DNA of 64,000 nt from Candidatus Zixiibacteriota bacterium. Lineage in GTDB: Bacteria > Zixibacteria > MSB-5A5 > GN15 > PGXB01. This document shows, in pieces, positions 54,239 through 61,422 of this stretch; the stretch's first letter is position 1; every line of letters begins with the position of its first letter. Both the position numbers and the translations under genes were made by a program. Below the pieces are notes generated by a model. That model was given only the letters and a program-made list of their open reading frames with translations. It was not told the origin of the DNA and did no database searches. The DNA lies in contig JAFGTT010000036.1 in NCBI GenBank assembly GCA_016933955.1, positions 1 through 64,000 on the forward strand. The letters run 5' to 3'.

Positions 54239-54636
54239 AGGAAGTAGTTTTTATAGATGATGATATGATGACTATGCGGCATTGGGTAAAATACCTGGAA
54301 TTAGACCATTTTGTAGTAAAATCCTTTGAAGAGGATATAGAAGCACTGTCTTATATAGATATCAATCATGATAAAATCGGACTGATAATTCTTGATATGA
54401 TTATGCCATCGGAACAATTTAAAATGGAAGAGACAAAACGTTATTTTGATACCGGATGGCACTTACTTGATAAAATCAGGACTATTATGCCGGATGTTCC
54501 GGTGATTATATTTTCAATCAGACACAATTTAAAGGCTTCAGATACACAACATAGGGTTGAACGTATTCTAATAAAGGACCAAACAACACCGGAAAATCTA
54601 TCAGAAATTGTCGGTGAAATACTAAATGGCCAATAG
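54235..54636 (+). CDS. Single-domain response regulator
   Basis: 133 residues, a receiver domain only. The acidic pocket is 'VVFIDDDMM' and the phospho-acceptor is Asp54 in 'LIILDMIMPSEQF'; the conserved Lys is in 'ILIKDQTTPEN'. A loop of about 10 residues after the Asp ('MEETKRYFDT') is longer than usual. There is no output domain, so it works through protein contacts or as part of a relay. Translationally coupled to the kinase upstream, its probable partner. Confidence 0.92.
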   Translation: MKEVVFIDDDMMTMRHWVKYLELDHFVVKSFEEDIEALSYIDINHDKIGLIILDMIMPSEQFKMEETKRYFDTGWHLLDKIRTIMPDVPVIIFSIRHNLKASDTQHRVERILIKDQTTPENLSEIVGEILNGQ

Positions 54637-54693
54637 TATTATGGTTCCTAATGCATAATAAAATAAAGGGCGGTAATGTAAAATGGAGGGGCC

Positions 54694-55491
54694 ATGTGGC
54701 GAGTTATCTATACAGTGCTACTTATTTTCTACGTGGCGACATTTAGTTCATATTCACAGAAGCTTGAAAAGCTTCAGCCGGATTTTCACAAGGAAGAAAT
54801 CGAGCAGTTAAACATCGAGTTGGATTCACTTAAATCGGAGATTGCCAAACATACGAATCAAATTAACAGTCTTTCAGATTCAATAAAATCAATTAACCGA
54901 ATTGAAGATCCCGTTAATATAACCACTTTGGTAGTGACTATATTTTCCGGATTACTGGGCGCAGCGGCAATCATTATGGCTTTTCTTACATTCCAATCAA
55001 AAAGCCACCTTAATGATTCCATTAAAGCGGCGGGTGAAGCAAATCATGCGGCCCGGGATGCCAAAGCCGCTATCGGGGCAGCAAAAGAGGCAAAAGAAGA
55101 GGTTAATAAGATCAGAAGCAATTTCCAAGAAATATCAGAGAATACTAGTAATACACTGGCGGAGTTAAAAGCAGATTTACAGCGCAATTTTACTGAAAAC
55201 AGAAAATATGCTGAATATTTCCTGGTGTTTTTTAATAATGCCATGCCTCCGTATAAACGCTTGGATCAAAAACTGGTAAAACATGTCTTAGATCTGGCCA
55301 GTTTTAATCAAGATGAACGATTCCGTGCCATCAGCCAATTAAAGGAAATGGCAGAAAACGATGACAGATCGGTTGTGGATGCCATCCTTTACCTTGAATG
55401 GGTTATAAAACACCGGTCAACTTCCAAAGATGATGCTGAAGATGCCATTAAGACGATAAGAGGGAAGTTTCCGCCAGCGCCAGATCAGTAA
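54694..55491 (+). CDS. Coiled-coil membrane protein of unknown function
   Basis: 265 residues. Signal-like helix (1-20), coiled coil (about 25-68, 'QLNIELDSLKSEIAKHTNQI'), transmembrane helix (about 78-100, 'TLVVTIFSGLLGAAAIIMAF'), a long Ala/Glu/Lys-rich coiled coil (about 105-165), and a helical C-terminal domain ('VDAILYLEWVIKHRSTSKDD'). No family is recognised. It has its own GGAGG site, 57 bases after the response regulator, and may be read with it. It could link the two-component system to the membrane, but this is speculation. Confidence 0.7.
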   Translation: MWRVIYTVLLIFYVATFSSYSQKLEKLQPDFHKEEIEQLNIELDSLKSEIAKHTNQINSLSDSIKSINRIEDPVNITTLVVTIFSGLLGAAAIIMAFLTFQSKSHLNDSIKAAGEANHAARDAKAAIGAAKEAKEEVNKIRSNFQEISENTSNTLAELKADLQRNFTENRKYAEYFLVFFNNAMPPYKRLDQKLVKHVLDLASFNQDERFRAISQLKEMAENDDRSVVDAILYLEWVIKHRSTSKDDAEDAIKTIRGKFPPAPDQ

Positions 55492-56323
55492 GAATCCGGG
55501 AATGATACACTCCATCTCGGGAATTGAAACAGGCAATTCCAGGCCAATGGGGATTTGCCAAATCCGTAATGGATGAATTAAGACTCCCTATCCAACCCTG
55601 CAATACATTCCGGGCCAAAACATGGTTTAAAAGATTTTCAATGACGGTCTGAAAGGAACTTCGACGGTCTTTCTCTTCAAGACGCCTTTTATAAATGGAC
55701 ATCATATAAAGGGGAAAGCCGATATTGTGATAATAGTGACTCCCCGCTCTAAGAAATTTCCCATAATTTTCGGCCAGGTAATTTATGAGTCGGCAGTCGG
55801 AATGCCCGATAATCTCGAAAAATAATCCAATGTTGATATTAACTATGAAATCAATATTGTTTTTGGGCTTGTCAATCCAGGTATAAAAGGCACCGGTTTT
55901 TCTGTCGCGATGGCACTCCATGATTTCCACTATTCCCGGTATCATAGAGGCATTGTCATCGGGATTAAATTCATGAATAATACCATGCACACAGGCAATT
56001 GTATCCAGATCAAAACGGTGATTATTTGGATCAAGAAAACCTATTAGCCCCAAGTCATCCATGGTCGCCTTAAGATAATTTCCGACCGCATACAAAATTG
56101 AATTTTTCATTGGATGAGATCGAAAACCGTAAAGGATCCTGGCCGCCAGGGCAGTCACGAAAGGTGAAGATTGCACTATCCTATCGCCGGTACCATGAAG
56201 TACCTTGATGCAGTTATTTTTGTAGAATGATTCGGTACTCAGATTATAAATATATGAATCAAAATCAAAGGGCAATTTGGGGGAAATCTGATTTTTGGTT
56301 ATCTGTGTCATCTGATTATCCAT
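55448..56323 (-). CDS. Alpha/alpha-toroid-like protein of unknown function
   Basis: About 291 residues from ATG 56323; ATG 56311 and TTG 56377 are alternatives, none with a clear ribosome site. The helical repeats resemble terpenoid-cyclase/prenyltransferase-type toroids: 'LDPNNHRFDLDTIACVHGII', 'DRKTGAFYTWIDKPKNNID' and 'NIGLFFEIIGHSD'. The DxDD-type acid of squalene cyclases is not seen, so an enzyme call would be unsafe. Its 3' end overlaps the convergent gene at 54694-55491 by 44 bases. Confidence 0.65.
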   Translation of the reverse strand: MDNQMTQITKNQISPKLPFDFDSYIYNLSTESFYKNNCIKVLHGTGDRIVQSSPFVTALAARILYGFRSHPMKNSILYAVGNYLKATMDDLGLIGFLDPNNHRFDLDTIACVHGIIHEFNPDDNASMIPGIVEIMECHRDRKTGAFYTWIDKPKNNIDFIVNINIGLFFEIIGHSDCRLINYLAENYGKFLRAGSHYYHNIGFPLYMMSIYKRRLEEKDRRSSFQTVIENLLNHVLARNVLQGWIGSLNSSITDLANPHWPGIACFNSRDGVYHSRILTDLALAETSLLSS

Positions 56324-56436
56324 CCAATGATCTATATTTTGACATCGGTATAAAGAAGCGGAAACTTGAGCGGACAAATTTACAGAAACAAAAGAGAAAG
56401 AAGCCTGCGGACTTCAAGTCCTTACTGTTTATTGCC

Positions 56437-56745
56437 TTACGTCTCCCACCGGAATCGCTTCAGGTCGATTGAATTGTCAAGGCGGAATTCGATCCCCTCT
56501 TTTTCCAGCATCGATTTCTGAAGTTCATAACCATAGCCCGGAGGCAGAGAGATTTTACCCCGGCTGTTGATTACCCGATACCAGGGGAGTTTTTCTTTTT
56601 CCGACATAGAGTGCAATATCCTGACCACCTGGCGGGCGGCCCGGGGATTACCCGCCAGAAGGGCGATCTGGCCATAAGTGGCTACCTTGCCCTTCGGAAT
56701 TGATTTAATCACCTTCACCACGCTTTTTGTAAACAATTCAACCAT
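56437..56745 (-). CDS. Alkyltransferase-like (ATL) DNA-binding protein
   Basis: 102 residues from the ATG at 56745; upstream starts add a non-conserved hydrophobic extension. It matches the MGMT DNA-binding domain: 'VVKVIKSIPKGKVATYGQIA', 'AARQVVRIL' and 'LPWYRVINSRGKISLP'. The alkyl-accepting Cys of the PCHRV motif is Trp, with Tyr replacing His, as in ATL proteins that flag O6-alkylguanine for nucleotide excision repair without enzymatic repair. Monocistronic. Confidence 0.88.
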   Translation of the reverse strand: MVELFTKSVVKVIKSIPKGKVATYGQIALLAGNPRAARQVVRILHSMSEKEKLPWYRVINSRGKISLPPGYGYELQKSMLEKEGIEFRLDNSIDLKRFRWET

Positions 56746-56950
56746 CTTCAGGATAATCCTTAATATTATGGCCAAATCTCTGTTTATAATATCCATCAGC
56801 CCTTTTAAAAAATATCCATTTATCAACGAATTTGGAAATAAAAAGTGATCCGACAGGCAAACGGGAAATTCACTTGTGCGATAGGTCTCAGGGAGTTAAT
56901 TTCTTACTTGCCAAATCTGAAGTAAATCTGATGTTTAAGGAGGCATATCC

Positions 56951-58078
56951 ATGCTTGATCCGCGAAACGACAAACTGGCTGATATTCTGGTCAATTATTC
57001 CTGCTCCGTAAAAAAGGGTGACCTGGTGTATCTTTCCATGAGAGGAATTCCATCCCTGGAACTGGGAAAAGCCATCATACGAAAAGTAACCGAAGCTGGA
57101 GGAGTGCCTTATTGGCATTATAATGATGAATCGATCCTCCGACAGTTTCTTCTGAGGAATAATGTCGAGCAGTTGAAAAAATATGCCGCTATTCATCTGC
57201 CGCTGGTTAAGAAAACCGATTGCTATATAAGTATCGCCGGTTCGGGTAATCCCTTTGATCTCAATGACATTCCTTCCGATAAGATGAAGCTGTATAAGCA
57301 GTTGTTTTATAAACCGGTGCTGGCCGACCAGATAATTAAAAAAGCCCGATGGGTGGCGATGAGGTTTCCGAATGACGCCATGGCTCAGCTGGCCCAACAG
57401 CCGCAGGAAGTTTTCGAAAAATTCTATTATGATGTCTGCTGTATAGACTACAGAAAAATGTCAAAGGCAATGGATCCGCTGGTACGCTTGCTTCGGAAAA
57501 CCGACCGGGTTCATATCAAGGGACCCGGAACCGATCTGGCTTTTTCCATTAAAGATATTGAGGTGGTCAAGTGCGACGGACATCGTAATATTCCCGACGG
57601 CGAAGTCTACACCGCCCCGGTCAGAAATTCCGTCAACGGGACGATTTCTTATAACACACCTTCCCTGTATGAGGGAACGATTTATGAAAATATCCGATTT
57701 GAGTTCAAGAACGGCAAGATTATCCGGGCTGACTGCTCCGGAGATAAGGCCAAACTGAACCGCATTCTTGACACCGATCCCGGGGCGCGCTATATCGGCG
57801 AGTTTGCCCTGGGAGTAAATCCGATGATCAAGGAACCGATGAAAGATACTCTGTTTGATGAGAAAATAGATGGTTCTTTCCATTTCACCCCCGGACGGTG
57901 CTACGATATGGCGCCCAACGGCAACAAATCAGCCATTCATTGGGATCTGGTTGTCATTCAAAGAAAAGAATACGGCGGCGGAGAAATCCGGTTTGACAAC
58001 CGCCTGATTCGAAAAGACGGGCAATTCGTAATTCCGGAATTAAAAGGCAAATTTACCCGCCGGGCACTTGGAGGCTGA
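56951..58078 (+). CDS. M29-family aminopeptidase
   Basis: 375 residues, a thermophilic-type metallo-aminopeptidase (AmpS/AmpT-like). Metal ligands of the family are visible: 'NIPDGEVYTAPV' (Glu), 'ARYIGEFALGVNP' (Glu), 'SFHFTPGRCYD' (His) and 'KSAIHWDLVVI' (His and Asp). The N-terminal domain begins 'MLDPRNDKLADILVNYSCSV'. The start has AAGGAGG upstream. It removes N-terminal residues from peptides in the cytoplasm using two metal ions. Confidence 0.94.
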   Translation: MLDPRNDKLADILVNYSCSVKKGDLVYLSMRGIPSLELGKAIIRKVTEAGGVPYWHYNDESILRQFLLRNNVEQLKKYAAIHLPLVKKTDCYISIAGSGNPFDLNDIPSDKMKLYKQLFYKPVLADQIIKKARWVAMRFPNDAMAQLAQQPQEVFEKFYYDVCCIDYRKMSKAMDPLVRLLRKTDRVHIKGPGTDLAFSIKDIEVVKCDGHRNIPDGEVYTAPVRNSVNGTISYNTPSLYEGTIYENIRFEFKNGKIIRADCSGDKAKLNRILDTDPGARYIGEFALGVNPMIKEPMKDTLFDEKIDGSFHFTPGRCYDMAPNGNKSAIHWDLVVIQRKEYGGGEIRFDNRLIRKDGQFVIPELKGKFTRRALGG

Positions 58079-58225
58079 TATATGGCCTAACGAGACACGG
58101 CCGGACGGATTTTGCTGTTGCATTTTCAGACGTAATTGCCTATTTTCATTGGAAACCGGGTATTTAAAAATATAACTATTGTACCCGTTGTTCCTCAGGA
58201 GTCTAATATTGTAGCCAGATTTATT

Positions 58226-58273
58226 ATGGAGGGGGTTATTCTCCCGATGTTCCTTGCTTTGGTGCCATTTTGA
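58226..58273 (+). CDS. Possible 15-codon leader peptide
   Basis: A short frame (MEGVILPMFLALVPF) whose TGA overlaps the start of the PAS-LuxR gene (TGATG). It contains GGAGGGGG at its 5' end, which could pair with CTCC 10 bases on. No ribosome site clearly precedes it. It is reported because the large gene itself has no obvious ribosome site, so coupled re-initiation is conceivable. Confidence 0.3.
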   Translation: MEGVILPMFLALVPF

Positions 58274-60792
58274 TGGATAACCTCACAAAATACAGGAAAA
58301 TAATTGAAAGCGCGGCTGAGTCTATTTTCATTTTAAACCGTGATGGGTTTATAGAAATTATCAACCCTGCCGCGGCCAGCAGATTCGGTGGTTTACCCGG
58401 GGAGTTTGCAGACCGGAAACTGACAGATGTCCTTCCTGGCAAAAACACGGATGAATTTCTTCTTCAGGTGGCTAAGGTATTCACGACGGGTAAAGACCAA
58501 TTGGTAAGTGCCATTCCGGATTGTTTCAGACCGGGAGGCGACTATGAAACCAGCCTGGAACCGATTCGAAATACAGATGGCAGTATTACATCGGTGCTTT
58601 GCATATTACGAGTTATAAGTAACAGCATAAAACCAGAAAGCGATCTCGACAGCGACAAGGATTTCGTTCGAACTCTTCTGGATACGGCAAACAGTCTGAT
58701 TGTTTGTCTCGACGAAGCGGCGAAGATAAAGGTTTTTAATCGGGAATGTGAGCGGATAACCGGATATAAAAGTGAAGAAGTCATAGGATTAAGCTGGCCC
58801 AATAATTTTCTCCCTCCCTCTCATCGTCATCAGCATCTGAAAGATTTCAAATCCTGGATTAAAGCTCATCCACGGGATGTGTACGATGGACCGCTGGTAA
58901 CCAAATCGGGCGAGATTAGGACTATCCTCTGGTCGAATTCATGCCTGATATCACCAAAAACAGATGAATTGACAGCCATAGCCGTCGGTCATGATATTAC
59001 CGACCGGATCAGAATCGAACAGGCTCTGCGTGAAAGCGAAGCGCGTTTCACCGAAGCGCTGGAATATTCTCGCGATATTATGTACCGTCTGAATCTCGAC
59101 ACTATGGAATACGATTATATCAGTGCTTCGGCCCGTGTGATTACCGGCTATACATCCGAAGAAATCACTCGTTTCGGACCTGAGGGGATGCGTCGGCTGA
59201 CCCATCCCGCAGACCTGGAACGCCTCAAAGACCATCGCCGTCAATTGATTACATCATCTCCTGAAAGCGAATCATCTTCAACAACGGAATATCGGATAAA
59301 ATGCCATGACGGCAAATATCGCTGGCTCAGCGACAGTCATGCGCTGGTTCGCGACAGTGATAATAAACCCCGTTTTATAATAGGTAATGTTCGCGATATT
59401 ACCGATCAGAAATTAATCGAGGAGGCTTTGCATAAAGATCAAGAGGAACTTGAAAAACGGGTAGAGTATCGAACGGCTGAGCTTAAAACGGCCAATCTGC
59501 AATTAAAGGAAGAAATCGACAATCGAAAAACGATCGAGATGGCCCTGAGAGAAAGTGAAAAACGGTATGAACTGGCGACAAATGCCGGTCACGTCGGTGT
59601 CTGGGACTGGAATCTGGAAACGAATGAAATCTATATCGATCCGAAATTGAAGGCCATGCTGGGATATGCGGATTATGAAATCAAGAATCATCTTGATGAT
59701 TGGGTGAAATATGTCCATCCGGAAGATATAGAAAAGGTTGGTTCGGAGACCGAGAGGCATTTAAGTGGTGAAACTCCCCAGTTTGAAATAGTGTACCGAA
59801 TGTTTCACCGGGATGGCAGTACTCGCTGGATTCTGGCCCGGGCTACCGCTGTAAGTGACAGAGAGGGAAAGGCTGTCAGGATTGTCGGAACCGATACCGA
59901 TATAACCGACAGACGCCTGGCTGAAATTGAACTCCTGGAGACTCGCCAGCGTCTGAGCCATTTGCTCTCATCGAGTCCGGCTGTTATCTACAGTTGCGGC
60001 GCGGCTCCCGATTTCCCGACTACCTTTATCAGCGATAATATTTTCGAGAGTCTGGGATACAATCCCATTGAATTCTACGATGATCCCTTTTTCTGGAGCA
60101 AACAAATTCACCCCGATGATTACCAGCGTATCATGGATACGCTTAAATCCATAACAGCAGACGGGGCATTCTCCTACGAATATCGTTTCCGGCGCAAAGA
60201 CGGTCAGTATGTCTGGTTATTTGACGAACTGTCGGCAATGGCCGATGATGATGGTCATATCAGTGGATTGATTGGAAGCTGGTTCGATATATCCGCCAGA
60301 AAGAATGCCGAGAGAATGCTTCAGAAAACGGCAGATGAACTACGTCTGGAAAGAGAGATATTGGCCGAGAAAAATATCGCCCTAAAACAGATTCTGGATC
60401 ATATCGAAACCCGACGGGAGGAATACAAACAGGCGATTTGTCGGGAAATCGAATACGCAATTCGACCCTTTATGAGAAACCTGAAAAGGCTGTCAGCCGG
60501 GATGGATCGGCGCGAGATTGAAGGGCTTGAAACCAAAATCCAGGGGATTTTAAATAAGGATATTGACGTTTTCCGAGATCGTTTTTCACGATTATCTCCA
60601 CGCGAAATGGAAATCTGTCAACTTATTCGTAACGGCATGTCTTCCAAGCAAATATCCGACCATCTCAATCTTGCGGTAGTCACCATCCATAAACATCGCG
60701 AACAAATCCGCAAAAAACTGGGGATAACAGGAAAAGACATAAATTTAATCTCTTTTCTTCAAAACCGCTGGCCAGATAGACATACGCAATAA
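58273..60792 (+). CDS. Multi-PAS regulator with LuxR-type HTH output
   Basis: 839 residues, cytoplasmic. Five PAS regions (about 5-110, 130-250, 255-375, 425-550, 555-685), several with PAC motifs ('VGHDITDRIRIEQALRESEA', 'GNVRDITDQKLIEEALHKD', 'VGTDTDITDRRLAEIELLET'). Coiled coils lie near 375-425 and 685-770. The C-terminal LuxR/FixJ helix-turn-helix is 'LSPREMEICQLIRNGMSSKQ' onward with 'HKHREQIRKKLGI'. It has no kinase or receiver domain, so it would be a one-component transcription factor. Ligand or cofactor unknown. A terminator follows at 60850. Confidence 0.9.
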   Translation: MDNLTKYRKIIESAAESIFILNRDGFIEIINPAAASRFGGLPGEFADRKLTDVLPGKNTDEFLLQVAKVFTTGKDQLVSAIPDCFRPGGDYETSLEPIRNTDGSITSVLCILRVISNSIKPESDLDSDKDFVRTLLDTANSLIVCLDEAAKIKVFNRECERITGYKSEEVIGLSWPNNFLPPSHRHQHLKDFKSWIKAHPRDVYDGPLVTKSGEIRTILWSNSCLISPKTDELTAIAVGHDITDRIRIEQALRESEARFTEALEYSRDIMYRLNLDTMEYDYISASARVITGYTSEEITRFGPEGMRRLTHPADLERLKDHRRQLITSSPESESSSTTEYRIKCHDGKYRWLSDSHALVRDSDNKPRFIIGNVRDITDQKLIEEALHKDQEELEKRVEYRTAELKTANLQLKEEIDNRKTIEMALRESEKRYELATNAGHVGVWDWNLETNEIYIDPKLKAMLGYADYEIKNHLDDWVKYVHPEDIEKVGSETERHLSGETPQFEIVYRMFHRDGSTRWILARATAVSDREGKAVRIVGTDTDITDRRLAEIELLETRQRLSHLLSSSPAVIYSCGAAPDFPTTFISDNIFESLGYNPIEFYDDPFFWSKQIHPDDYQRIMDTLKSITADGAFSYEYRFRRKDGQYVWLFDELSAMADDDGHISGLIGSWFDISARKNAERMLQKTADELRLEREILAEKNIALKQILDHIETRREEYKQAICREIEYAIRPFMRNLKRLSAGMDRREIEGLETKIQGILNKDIDVFRDRFSRLSPREMEICQLIRNGMSSKQISDHLNLAVVTIHKHREQIRKKLGITGKDINLISFLQNRWPDRHTQ

Positions 60793-60849
60793 ATACGCAA
60801 TTATCTCGCGTTGACATTTTATTGGATTATCCCTTTTATGAGTTTTAGG

Positions 60850-60873
60850 AAAAAACAAGGGCACTTGTTTTTT
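60850..60873 (+). terminator. Terminator of the PAS-LuxR gene
   Basis: 10-bp perfect stem AAAAAACAAG / CTTGTTTTTT with a 4-base loop, ending in a six-T run. Confidence 0.85.
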
Positions 60874-60911
60874 CTGTGGAGGTTAATGACTCCTAAGAAA
60901 GAAGTATGGCA

Positions 60912-60960
60912 GTAAGTCCATGGCTGTGAGATGGGAGCACATCTCACACCATGGACTTAC
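60912..60960. repeat. Long imperfect palindrome (20-bp stem, 6-base loop)
   Basis: The outer arms GTAAGTCCATGG / CCATGGACTTAC (12 bp) and inner arms GTGAGATG / CATCTCAC (8 bp) are separated by a small 2x1 internal loop; the terminal loop is GGAGCA. No U-tract follows, so it is not a simple terminator. It could be a structured RNA, an operator pair or a repeat-element remnant. Confidence 0.8.
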
Positions 60961-61181
60961 ACACTCTGGCGTGAGTTTTATTGATGTCCGATATAGAAAA
61001 GAGAAAAAGCGCATGTACCTGATTGAATTCCCCCCTTCAAGAGAAATGCCTGAGGAGCAATCTTGCCTCTTTTAGTCACTTTCCGCTTCAGGTACATGTG
61101 CTCTTAAATTCCGCCGATCATAATCCGGCATTAATCGCGGGCAATTCAATTGAAATCATTCATCTCAGCGGGATTATTCAC

Positions 61182-61209
61182 TTGACAAATCCCCTTTATG
61201 GGCTATTTT
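61182..61209 (+). promoter_or_regulatory. Promoter of the giant secreted protein gene
   Basis: TTGACA (61182-61187), 16-base spacer, TATTTT (61204-61209). The leader before the ATG at 61423 is about 205 bases. Confidence 0.55.
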
Positions 61210-61422
61210 TTAATTAAGATTATATTATCTTTATACTTATTAGAAATAATACTACCCTTTGGGCAATAACATAAGTCCTGAACCACTCGTGGCATTATTT
61301 TATAGGCGGTTATAATTATGTTTCATCGAGTTATATAATATCGGGAGGCAAAATCGACCTATCATAAAAACGACAATAAAATATGGCAAATCCTCAATTT
61401 TCCGCCATAAAGGAGATTTTCA

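Larger units (their letters stand above)
60793..61422. other. Gene-poor interval with terminator, long hairpin and promoter
   Basis: 630 bases without a supported gene. It contains a terminator (60850-60873), a 20-bp hairpin (60912-60960), a promoter (61182-61209) and a leader of about 205 bases before the giant secreted protein gene. The frame at 61023-61217 has no ribosome site or domain. Confidence 0.6.

Noticed and set aside
58079-58225. Riboswitch or RNA gene ahead of the PAS-LuxR gene
   Set aside because: No recognisable conserved motif or extended helix.
61023-61217. 64-codon frame in the gene-poor interval
   Set aside because: No ribosome site or domain, and its 3' part overlaps a promoter.
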